64,000 bases of DNA from Paraspadella gotoi (taxonomy: Eukaryota > Chaetognatha). Below the pieces are notes generated by a model. The model had not been told where the DNA came from. It made no database searches and was given only the letters and a program-made list of their open reading frames with translations. The first letter of the stretch is position 1, and every line of letters begins with the position of its first letter. A program made the position numbers and the translations under genes. The stretch spans positions 27,038,517 to 27,102,516 of the forward strand of contig CM119265.1 in assembly GCA_051294375.1 (NCBI GenBank). The letters run 5' to 3'. Below, piece by piece: positions 38,261 to 50,322 of the stretch.

Positions 38261-38767
38261 TTGTCTCAATCGTTTACCATCGATTTGCTTTTCGGGGAGA
38301 ACAAAAATACAAACAAAAAATATAACGCAAGTGAATGTGACCCCGCACTGGAGGCGCAATATCACAGCTGGCTTGTCATACAAAATATATTTGAAAATAA
38401 TCTCCAGCAAATGAATACTATCACAGTCACTGGTGATGAGTATGAAATTAAACACCCGTTCCTGAAACGCCGTGCATTTTTATTTGGTCTTAAGCATGAG
38501 ATTATACGAATTGTACGAAATAGTTCGTACGTAAAGCGAAAAACAAAAAAAAAAAGGTTAAGTTTTGAGGTTCATCATCTTCCTCCCTGGAGATTCAAGC
38601 GCTTCCAAAATGTACGGGGTTTAGAACTAGGCGATTTAAAGTATTGTAAATACTATCACAACACTGGTGATGAGTATATAAAACTATACTCTTTTATTAA
38701 ATGGATGGCGCACGCATTTATTCCCATTTACGGAGATAAATATTGTATGAAAAAAAAAATATGGTAA
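38261..38767 (+). CDS. Orphan ORF, unknown
   Basis: Intronless frame of 168 codons in AT-rich DNA, head to head with CUL3. The product (start MSQSFTIDLLFGENKNTNK) is basic and rich in K, Y, F and I, with no signal peptide or domain I know. Codons are AT-ending, unlike the GC-ending neighbours. An internal duplication of about 28 bases (ACTGGTGATGAGTAT core) at 38414-38443 and 38648-38676 yields the repeated word TGDEY. It could be a young gene, a remnant of a mobile element, or chance. Confidence is low because no homology supports it. Confidence 0.3.
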   Translation: MSQSFTIDLLFGENKNTNKKYNASECDPALEAQYHSWLVIQNIFENNLQQMNTITVTGDEYEIKHPFLKRRAFLFGLKHEIIRIVRNSSYVKRKTKKKRLSFEVHHLPPWRFKRFQNVRGLELGDLKYCKYYHNTGDEYIKLYSFIKWMAHAFIPIYGDKYCMKKKIW

Positions 38768-38923
38768 AGGAAAAAAAAAATTCCTTGGGTGAAATAAACT
38801 AAAATAATACTATACTTCTTGATGACTGAGATCTGAGAAATATTGTTCTCCTCGTTTAATTTGTATAATTTCTTAAAGTCTAAACACTCGACAAAAAAAA
38901 AAAAAAAAAAACAGCGCCACAAT

Positions 38924-41777
38924 CTAGTCGGCTTTAGTAAAATCGATATCTCCTCCGTAGGCGGCCATGAGGTACATGATGACGAAGCCGATGATGATTC
39001 CACTGTGTTGAATCGCAACCACGAGCAAAGTGTTCGATCCACTTCGAATCATTTCCTCCGCCTGAAGAAAAAAAAATCGAATCGAAATTAAATATCAACT
39101 AGGGTTTAAAACCAATACCCTGACCATTCGAATGAAGACCCGCAAATTAAAACACTGTGGCGAATCCTAAATTCGCCTCCCGTATAGCTTGGTGAAACTA
39201 AGCTCGTCCCATTGGCTTGGACAGCTAAGCACTCGTTCACCAACCGTGAGTTCCGGGTTCAATCCCCTCACAGTCACGCTGGTTAAAGTTGTGATGGTGT
39301 CGGCATAAACACGCCAGTGACATGGGGTGGTCACTGCAGGTCCAAAGCCCTGAGCGCCAGCTAGCGGGAGATGCCTCACACCCCATGCATCACACATGTC
39401 CCCCCGTTGCCATAACACTACAATATGCAAATGAGTTTAAACTGTGTAGTTATCATTCACCGAAGTCCCGCCGTTTCAATATTTTTGTTAAGCAAGAACC
39501 TGTTGATTGAGTTCTGGCACCATATCCACCAGGGCGATGTACAAGAACATCCCAGCGGCGATGGCGAAAATCCACTGCGCGCTCTGTGTCGTGTCGCCCA
39601 AGATGATTCCGAATATAAGTCCGCAGTAGCACATGCAAGCCGACAAAAAGTTGTACAACAGTGCCTGGTGAAAACGTAAGAAGAAATGAAAGCTTAATTT
39701 TACATGCATTAGCCGATTGGGGTTGGGCGGGTGTTTAGGGTTAGGGTAGTTAAGTGACACCATTTACCTTTTTTTTTAGTAATAAAATTGATATACGTTG
39801 TTATTCATAAGCGAAAATCAAAGCCGACCCCAAAATGAGTTTTTTCCCCCAACCTGCTTGAACTTCATCCCCGAGTTGAGCAGGATGGCGAAGTCCCCGA
39901 GCTCGTGGGGGAATTCCTCGCAGACGACGGCGACGGAGATGCTGATGCCGGAGAGGACGGACTCGGTGAAGGCGGCGCCAATGGAAAGACCGTCGATGAA
40001 GTTGTGGAGTCCGTCGCCAAAGATGACCATCCAGGCGACGGTGGCGATGTCCGAACCCGAAGTTGGCGCGTCGTGGGAGTGGCCGTGGTGGGCGTGGCCG
40101 TGGGGAACCACGCCGTTGGGGGCGTCGCGGAGGAGTACGTCGGAGAATGATTCGGGAGAAACCTGGCGAACGAGAGTCTTTAGGTCAAAATTCTTTTAAA
40201 AGAATATAACCAATCACTAATCACTTGGTCCTCTAGAGGTTTGAGCGCCTGTTGACTCTCGCTGTGCTTGGGCGTCCTCGCCTGATGATCCCCTTTCTTC
40301 ATGTGGGGGACTTTCATCTCCGCGGCTTCGTTGGTCTGTACGCTCTGCGCTTTGATTGAACAGATGGGCGGAATCTCGGCTTCCGGCGACTCGGATCGTT
40401 CGGCGTCGGCGTCGTACTTCCGGTCGGCCGACTCGTGGCGCCGCCGCTCGTGCCGCAACTCTCGCTGCCTCTTGCGCCAAGTCTCCGCAGAGCGGAGGAC
40501 GCGCTCCGTGACGAGGAAGAGGTAAATGCCGGCGAAGATGGTCGAGGCGCGGTGGAGGTAACTGCGTGAAAAAAAAGAATTAACTTACCAAACCCTTACC
40601 CATAATGACGCTCCCCCCCAATTTCCTCCTCACCCGAGACCGCCCATTTCTTCGGGCGTCATCCCGAAGGTGTGCGGCATGAGGTGCAGCAGCCCCGAGC
40701 CCGAGAGGGTGCCCACGGCCAGACCCACCATCCACATTAGGCACTTCTTGTACATCCGGGTCTCGATAAAGGGCATGACGACGGCGCCGCCCAGCGAGCA
40801 GAAGCTGATGATTGTGACGAAGAGGAAACCGTAGCCGATGCTCGTAGTGAGAGGGAGACGACGTTCTTTGGGAAGAGATGGGGAGCACGATCTGGAGAGA
40901 GAGAGAGAGAATCCTTGAGCTTAATTTTTATATTATCTCAACGTAAGAAATAATGACGGAATAAAATTTTGAAATTGACAGAGACGTGTTAGTATAGTAA
41001 ACATCGAATGCTTTAAAAAAATAATGAAAGCCAGCGAGAATCGTTAGCTAAGAAAAGCAAACGCATAAGCAAGGGATTTGGGAGACTTGTTTTTTAACGT
41101 AATTCTATCAAAAAAATAAATAAATATGAATATTTTTAACAAATTGGAAATGATCAGTTGATCACCTGCAAGATTACTGACTTAGATTGGTCGTTGTTTA
41201 ATGTATAATCTTTTTTTCTTTTTCACTGAAATTTTGATTTATCCACATTTTGATAAGTTAACATCTTCAATTAGGAATTGCAGCATAAAAACAACACCGA
41301 GAATTAACGAAGTTAATAAAGTGATTTAAGCTCATTAATTCTATCTCCATCTCACTTTTTACGAGATTCGAAATCCACGAGGAGCGCCGGCGCTAACTTC
41401 TCCACGCATCCGGCGTCAAGGTCCATGGCGCCGCTTTCGGCCAAAAAGGCGCCGACCGAACGGATTTCGGCGGCGGCGTCCTTGAAGGACGCCGTCGCCA
41501 GGCAGTCGGCGGCAGAGAGGGACCCGCAATCATAGAGGGATAGCGGCGACGACGAGGAAGACGACGACGACGACATATTGCAGGGAGGCGAAGCGATGAA
41601 GGACGCGAGGCCCTCTACCGACGTCAGCGCCGACTCGGGAAAGAAAGAGTCGACGCTCGCCGAATAGAGGGCGCTGAGATTCTGGACAAAGTCGGGGCGC
41701 GTGGCGGCGACCGCAGAGAGAAAGGGGAGACAGAGAAAAGAGAGGAGAGAGAGGAGAAAGAGAGAGGTAGACGGCAT
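38924..41777 (-). CDS. ZIP metal transporter, SLC39A8/A14 type
   Basis: Imports divalent metals (Zn, Fe, Mn; Cd for ZIP8/14) across the plasma membrane. Exons 41356-41777, 40634-40891, 40225-40561, 39854-40162, 39500-39664 and 38924-39061 agree in phase; 542 residues. A signal peptide ([20 protein letters not shown]) opens a Cys-containing ectodomain of about 150 residues. Transmembrane segments begin at [20 protein letters not shown]. The metal site reads [13 protein letters not shown] and [11 protein letters not shown]; EExPHExGD, where most LIV-1 ZIPs have HExPHExGD, marks the ZIP8/ZIP14 branch. A His-rich loop ([11 protein letters not shown]) precedes TM4. The cytosolic loop is charged and long. 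The last exon encodes the final membrane helix, ending [13 protein letters not shown] and the octamer-type motif sit in the last intron. Confidence 0.93.
39157..39413 (+). mobile_element. tRNA-derived SINE, copy 1
   Basis: About 257 bases in a ZIP intron. A-box-like TGGCTTGGACAG at 39213-39224 and a perfect B box GGTTCAATCCC at 39256-39266. The body (GTCGGCATAAACACGCCAGT and on to CCGTTGCCAT) matches the copy at 53980-54235. Six-base target duplication AACACT at 39151-39156 and 39414-39419. Starts GTGGC and ends GCCAT, a short inverted match. Confidence 0.85.
39421..39432 (+). repeat. Octamer-type intronic motif CAATATGCAAAT
   Basis: Copy of the 12-base motif, two bases past the 3' target duplication of SINE copy 1, in the last ZIP intron. 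Confidence 0.6.
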
Positions 41778-42485
41778 TTTAAGATTTAACGGCTCCAGTT
41801 TTCTTTCGATCTGTTGAAACAACAAAAGTTTCAATTTTTTTAAGAGTTTTTTTTTCTTTTTCGTTACAGAAGGGTTCACGATTGGATCACTTTTTAAACC
41901 GAGTTGATTACGTACGTAGGAAATGAAAATACATGTGAACTAAGGCCTATAATTGGTAAATACTAAAGGGGAATGACAGTGGGCGCCCTCTAATTAAGCT
42001 TTTTATATTAGGAGAATATACATATGCATGTATTTTATGCAGTATCGATAGTTTGTTTTGAAACCTCATTGATCTTTTTTTAGCAGGTAGATCTGAATCG
42101 CTAATAATCTGTAATGAAAAAAAGTTGGTGGGTATTATCTTTTGGTGAAAAAGATATGCTACAGTCATTTTCATAAATCATCATTATTAATAACGATAAA
42201 CCATTCAACAAGCAAAATATAAATTTCAAGTTACTGACACTTTACGAGCGCATAGACTAACTATCATTAAGCTAATTCTCAAGCTCACAACGTAAACTCG
42301 AGCAACAATATGTAGAAGAGAGGGAGATACGAGAAAGTTTCAAGTATCACAGAGAACGCGTTATTGAGTTTCAAGAAGAACAAAATGACTGAGAGGAAAA
42401 GGGAAGTTTTGTAGATCCGTTGACGCGTCAATGCAAACGCCGTAAATCACTGAAAAACCCCCGGGGAGGGGGGGGGGATCCCCGT
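41778..42485. other. Intergenic, ZIP upstream / SLC17-like downstream
   Basis: AT-rich spacer with no gene seen. It holds the presumed ZIP promoter next to 41778 and the SLC17-like 3' UTR next to 42485. Confidence 0.4.
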
Positions 42486-44676
42486 TCACTTGATCATTTG
42501 TCTGGCGTCGCTGAAGGTGAGATAACCGAGGGCGCCGACGACGTTGATGAACGAGGCGAGGACGAAGACGGGGAACCAACGATTTCCGGATTGCGAGACC
42601 AACTCAGCCGTGAAGGGACCGCACACGATGCCCGGCACCGTGGCGAGAGTGTTGGAGATAGCGAAAGTGACGCCGGCGCTGTGCGGCGCCAGGTCGGCGT
42701 GGTTGGCCAAGTGGCCGGACGAGTTGAATGCGCAGAGGCCCATGGAGCAGGCGACGAAGAAGAGTGCGAACCGGAGATCGCTGGCGGCGCAAAAGGCCAG
42801 CAGCGCCGCGGCGGGGCCGAAGAGGCCGACGGAGGTCATCAGGCGCCGCACGGCGAGGAGGGACCAGCGACGCCGCGTCACCAGGAAATCCGCCACGTGA
42901 CCCGAGACGATGTTGAGGAGAAAGTTGAGGAAGAAGGGAACGGCGATGTAGCTGACCGTACGGGCCTCGGCGCCTGGTAGGAATTCGTCGTTAATTGATC
43001 AAATTATCTCAGACTTATGAAATTTCAGTAAATTAATTATCTGGCTTTCCCTATCAAAGAAATAGTATAATATTTTATGAACCGTTTTAATTGAATGGAA
43101 GAACCTCCATATTCTTACATGGCAGGCCGGCCTTGCTATATTACTATCAGGTCCTTGAAGCTTTCAATAGAGACAAGTTCATCGACGCCTTACCCAACTC
43201 GTCGGTCAAGTAGGTTGGGAGCCAGTTCATCACGATGTAGTTGGACCAGTTCATGGAGAAGTGGGCAATATAGATCGCCCACAATGGACACCGATTGAAG
43301 TACTTTACGCTCGAGTCCCACAATTGCTTAGAGCGACCCCACAACTTGCGCCACCTTGAAAAATATAAGACGATTTTAAAGGCAAACATAACAAGCAAAG
43401 AATCAATTTGATTATTAGTAGCAGATAAATAAATGAAACCCTCCTTGCACAATATGTTTCATGCATAAGTGATCACCGTAAAATATGGTCATACAACCAG
43501 AAAGTCAATGCAAATACTAAATTCAATATTGATCAATAAAGGATAAACGCCATAAAACGCTAGTCCCTATTTCGATTTATACACGAGAAATCATCGTTCC
43601 TCGTTTCTTTACTTTTCAAAATATCTCACCGCCTTCCGTCGTGCCTCGCCATCCGCTGGACGTCCACCTCGTCGACGACGATCAACAACCCTTCCTTCTC
43701 TTCCTCCCGTCCATCCCCTCCCCCCACCGCTCCTCCTCCTCCTCCTCCTCCCCGGTTCTCCTCGTAAGCGCAGAGCCAGATCGGCAACCAGGCGAATCCC
43801 ACGAGGCCCAGCGAGTGAAAGCTCAGGCTCCAGTGGGAAGCCCGCGGCGCGAAGACGGCGGCCAGCACCTGCCCCGCCGAGCCCATGGCCACCAGGTAGC
43901 CGAAGGCGCGGGAACGTTCCTCGACGGGCACGTCGCGGCCAAAGGCGTGGAAGATGGCCGGGAGGCCGAGGCCTTCGCCGAATCCGAGGGCCACGCGAGA
44001 GACGATGAGGAGGAGGGGGAAAGGAGTGAGGAGGGGAGTCAGGAATGTGGTGAGGGACCAGAGGAACACCGCCGCCGCCAAGACTCGCTTGGCGCCGAAA
44101 CGTTGGGCGGCTTTTCCGCCGAGGAGTTGGCTGCAAGGATGGGAGGATTTTTGTTGTGTTAAATGAAATTGGTATAAGCATTATAAAAATTATCTATTCA
44201 TTTCATCAATAAATTATCTTGCCCCCGATTTAAGCAAGGCTATTGTTTCGCAGAGAAGAGAATCACAACATTAACAAGTTACAAATTCGGTATGTACAAC
44301 TTTTCAAAATTGTTGTGGGTCGCCCGATAAATCATTAACTTATAACGTCACACCGTCACGCGTATGATTCGCAAGAATCGATAAACAAAACGGAGCATCC
44401 TCTCGCTTCCCGCCACGCCCACCTTGACACGTAGCCAATAGGAAAGGCGCTGAGTATCCACCCTTGGGACCGGATGTCAATCTTGTACTCTTTGGCGATG
44501 GGGACGATGGCGATGGGCATGAGGATGCGGTCGGCCGCGTTGACGAGGTTGGCCGCCGCGCAGAGGCCGATCAACGTCGAAGTGGCTCGTCCGCGCGGTT
44601 TCGCGGAAACGCTGGCGCTTCCTCGATCCGCGTACGAGTCCGTGGAGATCGTCATCGCGTCGAGTCTTTTTCTCAA
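42486..44676 (-). CDS. SLC17-type major facilitator transporter
   Basis: Predicted anion (phosphate/organic anion/nucleotide) transporter of the SLC17 family, membrane-bound. Exons 44423-44676, 43630-44130, 43194-43354 and 42486-42973 agree in phase; 467 residues. Membrane segments alternate as in MFS proteins. NAADRILMPIAIVPIAKEYK with SQGWILSAFPIGYVSSQLL is the TM1-TM2 block typical of SLC17. RVALGFGEGLGLPAIFHAF is the TM4 signature. HSAGVTFAISNTLATVPGIV lies in the second half, where SLC17 proteins keep a G-N-T pattern. The central cytosolic loop has a run of seven Gly. It is closest in feel to SLC17A9 and plant-type ANTR transporters, but substrate cannot be told. The start is the first Met (MRKRLDAM); an internal Met eight codons on is possible. 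Confidence 0.85.
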
Positions 44677-44973
44677 TTCCTCCGTCGTCTTTCAAATTCC
44701 TTTCATCTCATTTCCATTTCAGTTTTTCCATTCTTTAGTTTGAGAGAATTTCCTCTTCAATAATGGAATTTCGAGACTCGAGCTCACGATCATAAAAAAA
44801 AAAGTTCTAAAAAGGTCGATAATGAAATATAAACGTGAGTAACGATAACAAAGGTAGAGAACTGTGTTCTAAAAGGTAAGGCCACTCCTGATATTTACGG
44901 TAGCGAATATTAATGATGACTAATGAATGATCGACTCGAGTAAAAAAAAGAAAACTGAAACAAAAGACAAATC

Positions 44974-46474
44974 TCATTTCTTCTTCTTCTTTTTTCCGCT
45001 TTCAGTTTCTTTATTTGCCTCAACATTTCCATCGACCGATGGCCTCTTCGTGCCCATCCCGCGGCCCGTTCCGCCGCTCGCCTCGCCGCTCGACCCGCTT
45101 CCCAGCATCGCCCGACTCCAAAAGGCGGTCTCGACTTTGGACGGCGTCCAGTCCACCTCCTTCTGCTCTTTGTTCCATCGCCTGACGATGTCCGCAACTT
45201 TTTCGGCGAACCTCAAATAGGCCGTCAGAGTGTAGTCGATCTTGGCCACGCCCAAGACGGCCGTCACAGCCTCGTCGGACATGAAGGGAACTTTCTCGGG
45301 TGCGTAGCGAGAGAGGACGAGGGAGGCCGTGGCGGGGCCTACGCCCTGAGTGAGGAACGGGGAAGGAAAGAACAATGGCGGCGGCGTTTCTTGTCACTGC
45401 CAAGCATAAGTTGGAACAATGATTGCTACGACGTCCATAAACCAGGATGCTATGCGACCAAGGGAGTGGAAGGGCAAACAGACGCTCAACGAATCTCGTT
45501 ATATTGTCATCTCAATGGTAAGGACATTCGCTACAAAAAAGGAGTGGTGTTGGACTCAAATTTTTGAAGAATCACTGGAACTTTCAACATCTATTTGTAA
45601 CTCGTTTAATAAAACATTGGTTTATATTCTAATTAATTTTGATTGATTATCGTTGCGCGTTAATTTATATTATTGGCCTCTTTTTCCTTTTATGCTGATC
45701 AGTGTCAGTCGGGGTTTCAAGAGTTAATTAAGAGGTTTCAATCGTTTCAATCCGTTTAAGATGTTTTAAGTCGTTTTAGATTAAGCCCGCTCTTGATCAC
45801 TTGATTAATGCTCATGGCTGCCCAAATATTTCCTGCAGGTTATGACTTATATCAGAACCGTCTTTGTACCATTGACAAACATTAAGACGATTCATGTCGT
45901 ATCAAGACGAGCCATCCTACAAAAATTTTCACTCTACACTGATGCATCTGCCAGTTCACTTCAAGTGAGAGAATTTCTTGGGCATCCCCTTACTAACACG
46001 CCAATTACGGTTCATCAGTGGCACCTTCGGAAATAATGCTTAATGCGGTCTCCCTAAAATTGTGCCTCTATTTATTTCTGATCCTATTTGTTAAATCCCA
46101 CAATCGAACCTTTCTACCTTCAATAGACACATTTCCTTCAGCCCCGAGCTCAGGTCGTCCGCGTCGACCCTCTCGAAGGCTTTCTTAGACGATTCCCTGA
46201 CGACTGCCTCCGCGTTCGACTCTACGAGCTTCTGCAGCCGGGGACGGAACTTTCCGCGCGCCAACTTCCATCGCGTCAACTCGGCGAGTTCGGCGGCATC
46301 AAGAAAGGGCGGGCGGCGTCGCCGAAGACGATCGTCAAAGTCGCCCGAAATCCAGGCGTCGATGCGGAGGAGATCCGCACCGGTTTTAGAGTCTTTTTTC
46401 TCGGCGGCGCGATGTCGAAGGGCCGATGGGTAAGAGAGGAGAAACGGCGCCATCGACGCAGAGTCAACAGACAT
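44974..46474 (-). CDS. Helix-hairpin-helix protein of unknown function
   Basis: Exons 46118-46474 and 44974-45345 join EMCLLK|GVGPATASLVLS in phase; 242 residues. The join creates a helix-hairpin-helix motif (K-GVGPATA), the fold that DNA glycosylases use to grip the DNA backbone, but no catalytic Asp of the usual HhH-GPD form is evident. TRWKLARGKFRPRLQKLVES and PFMSDEAVTAVLGV are conserved blocks of an uncharacterised family that I recall from fish (zgc:112496-like); this recollection needs checking. The tail is Gly/Ser-rich and ends in a run of six Lys. The intron (772 bases) has no clear element. Start MSVDSASMAPF; a second Met lies seven codons on. Confidence 0.78.
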
Positions 46475-47315
46475 TTTTTGATCGAGTTTTTCTTTTAATT
46501 AATTATTTTTGTTTGTTTATTAAATTATTTTTTTTTTGATCGACGCCGCTAGAGAAGAAAAAAATGATATAAAAAAATTGAAAGATTCGGAACAGAGATT
46601 CGCGAATAAGTTTTCATTGCGAAAAGAATTGTAATGGGATTCGATTACTCCGCACTATCCTTGTTTCAATTGTGAGATTCAATTTCCTGACAACTTCATT
46701 ATATTAGAACATTAAGACTAAGGTAATAGCGTTCCACTGTTGTCAAGGACTAATCTACTTTTTTTTAGTAACGCGCGAGAGAAAATCCTCAAATTGATCT
46801 CCTAATGAGACGAGAGGTTATCACTGATAAAGATCATGAATGCGAACGGCATTTTTTACGCGGCAAAAAAACGAGCTGCACTTTCTTCGTATATTTCGTC
46901 AAAAAAGGCAAAGAAATGTTTCATTCAACGTGAAACGAACAGTGTTCGAACATAGCGAGAAATCTGACCCACAGGAGCGTCATTATGTAATGAACGTCAT
47001 AACGAAGCATGCATACTGCAAAAAGGGAAAACGATGATAGAAATTAAATTTCTACAAGAGACATGCTTTTTTTTTCACATGGCGACTTTTTTTAAGAATC
47101 GAAAAAAACAAAAAAACAAACAAAACAAAAAGATAAACGATCAAGCGATAAAAAAAATCACTAGTAAACAGTAGAGATACACAGCGAGACTGTTTGGCCG
47201 GGTTTCTGAATATCAAAAAGAAAAGGAGAGCGGGAAGAGGAGGGGTTGTAGCGCCGTACGATCACCGGCGCCGCTCAAAAAAAGGTTTGGTTTTTTTGGT
47301 TGTCGTTGATGTTGT
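46475..47315. other. Intergenic, HhH gene upstream / CAPN15 downstream
   Basis: AT-rich, 840 bases. It should hold the HhH-gene promoter and the CAPN15 3' UTR. No gene recognised. Confidence 0.4.
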
Positions 47316-50280
47316 TCATAGCGGACGAGGCTGATGAAGGGCGAATAGGCCGGCGACGAGCGGCGGCTCGCTTTTTAAGTTCTTCAAAGGATTTGCGGTG
47401 GAGGAAGTGGAGAGGCCCATCCACGAGCTTATTGTGCTGCCTGAAAGGAGGATCGAGGGCGAGGTTTTATTTTAATATTTAATTTATAAATGTATTTCGA
47501 TTAATTTATTCATTGATTGAACAATGAACATCTTTCTACCTGAAACGGGAGCGGGTTGGTGAGAGAGTCGATGCGAGAACGAATATCCTTCGCTCTGCTC
47601 CAACTTGGACAGAATCATGAGGACCTGTCGATACATGGGCGGGACGCGGTCCGACGTCCGAAGAGCGCCTCTGGTGGAGACGACGTTGAAGGACTCGAGA
47701 CAGTCGCACTGCACCTGGAGGAAGCGGTCAGAGTGGCGGTTCTCCACCACCACGCAGAGACCCGCCCATCCGTGGGTGAGGTAGTAGGCGGTCAGGTGGG
47801 AGCCCATCGACTCCACTTTGCCCGACGAGGTCGCCATCTCGATCATGGCGTCGGCCAGCGTCTCCGGAGCGGCCAGGCGCTGCTCCACCTAGGGGGGGGG
47901 GGAAGACAAAGTTGGAATTCACAAATAAAACATTTCGTTAGGTGGATAATTATTATTCATTATATTTCTTTTTTAGTTATCATTACAGAAGATCGAGAAA
48001 CTCAAAAGATGGAATCAAATGGAACCGGACGGAATCGGATCATAGACTCGGAGAGAAATCACCGAAAATGGAATCGAGCTCTCCGATTGGTCGAGACTCA
48101 GATGGAACCGGCCAATAGGCAGATGGGCTTCCATCCGCCAGGAAATTCTATCCACGTCTCTGATCCACTTGATCCACTTGATCTAATTGTATTGGTTTTT
48201 GTACGAGATCATTCTGTCCAAAAATTGACACCGTCTTCTTTTCTATTTTCTCTCAATAAAATCCACTTTGGTTTCATGCTGAAATCCCTGTCTTCTTACC
48301 TAAAGAATTGTTAATAAAATGTAAACAATGTAGGAAAACAATGGTTCTCGTCGTGTCTCTTCTCATCTATTACAGATAAGTGCCTAGTCTGTAAACTCAA
48401 CGCTGTCATCGACCCCTGGTCGACATTCACCAAAGCCGAGATCTGCGATGCTCCTTTAGTACCAAGGAATCCAAGGATTCGCCGCTCAAACATAATAAAA
48501 AGCGCTCACCATGACTTTTTTGGAGGAGTGAAGAGCGACGATGAATTTGGGCCTGGGGGCGCTCGCGGCGGGTGTAACTCCCTCCGTTGGCGACGAGGCG
48601 TTCCAGTGATTGAAGGCGGTGCAGACGACGACGTAGCGACCCGGTTCGAGCATCACAGTGCAGGTTACGAAGGGGTAAACCTAAAAAGATGGAGGTCAAC
48701 TCGGACGATTTCGTCGTCATACAAAATTGTCATGAATGAGTCCAGAGACAAACCTGTCGCTTGGAGTGGCCGATGTGCTTGCCGACGAGCGGACCCGATC
48801 CGCTCGCTGCCCGAAACACCATAATGCAGAGATCGACGGGCGATCGCCGAAAGGCGTCTCCATTAGCGCCACAGGCTCCGCCGCCGCCACCGCGGGTTCC
48901 CTCTTGAAAGAGACAGAGTTCCATCTCGGTCGGGGTGAACACCGTCACCTCGGTCGTCATGAGCGGCTCCTTGGCGTCGGCGGGGAACTCCCCCTGCAGT
49001 CGAACTTCTCTCCAGTTGTCGCGGATTTTGCAGACGTCGATGCGATCGAAGAATTTGAGGACGTCGTCGAGGCCGATCCAGAAGATGCCCTCGCTGTTGC
49101 GGTGAGCGGTTCCCTGAGATATTCAAATATTATCAGCAAACGTCTCAGTTTAAGTTTATATAAACTTTTTACTAACCTTGACCAGCTTCTTCAGCTCTGG
49201 AGTCCAACTCTTAGAGGAATCGCTCCAGTCGCCCTTCCACGAAAAGGTTCCCCACGGGTTCCGCAGCTGGAGTAAGCGATGCCCGCCCAGCTCCTCCACG
49301 TTCATCACGGAGTAGGCGTGGCGAGGGCGAAGTCCCAACGCTTGATATTCTGGAAGGTGGAAATGATTTTGAAAACTATCTTCTTGTGATGAGCGGGGTT
49401 TTCCGCCTCTTGTTTATGTCCAACACTTGTTTGAGATTTAGGTTTTCCCATGAAACTGTTCCGAAATATTAATGAACCTGGAGAATGCCTAATATCCTGC
49501 GTTGGCATAAATTTACAAAATATTTGTATCATTCCAAATGAAGCAATATGCAAATGAGATTTTAGTAATTCGATTAAATAAAAAACCCCGGGCCTCTCCT
49601 CACCGTCGTCGTCGACCCGCATGTTCCCTCCGCCGCAAGAGGCGCCCATGAGAAACCCGGCGGCGCGAGAGGAGACGAGCAGCGCCCAGACGAGATCGCG
49701 ATCCATGGGGGCGTCGCCGGGGGCGTAGGAGGAGTGGTGGAGGGGGATGATGTCGCAGGGGGCGCCGGTGAGGGTGGCTAGGCCTTCCACGCAACGACCC
49801 GAGACCAGGGCCTTGAAAGAGGGGCAATCGGATGAAGTAAAATAATTGTTTTAAATAATACCGAATATATAATAAACAGAGGAACTCCGTTGCTAAGACT
49901 CACCTCGTAGCATCCGTGCATCTTGGCGACGGCCTTCTCTATGAGCGGCACCCACAGTTGCTTCTTCTTCGCCTGCGAAAAGACGAGATGTCCGCCGTCG
50001 TCGCAGGGCAGCAGATCGTCCACGAGCACCATCGTCCATTGGCCGTCCTTACAGAGGCGAACCTTGTGTTTGGTAGAAAAACAGTTCATTAATAACGTTT
50101 GCAATAAATTAAAAAAGAAGAAAGATGGTCACATAATCGGTTCTCACCTGGTAAGCTCCCTCGGGACAAACTTCTCGAGTGACCATGACTCGGCGGACGA
50201 GTTCAGGTTTCTCCGCCAAGACGGCCAAGGCACTCAGGAGCCAACAGTTCCCAAGAATCCCCTGGAAGAGAAATATGAGG

Positions 50281-50322
<42 letters not shown>

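Noticed and set aside
45842-46036. Possible reverse-transcriptase/RNase H fragment (LYTDAS word) in the HhH-gene intron
   Set aside because: Only one short word resembles RNase H; no further retroelement motif on either side.
47316-47440. Alternative frame for the last CAPN15 exon (begins [10 protein letters not shown])
   Set aside because: It needs a weak donor out of the natural phase; the in-phase frame ends ALHQPRPL, resembling the vertebrate CAPN15 end as I recall it.
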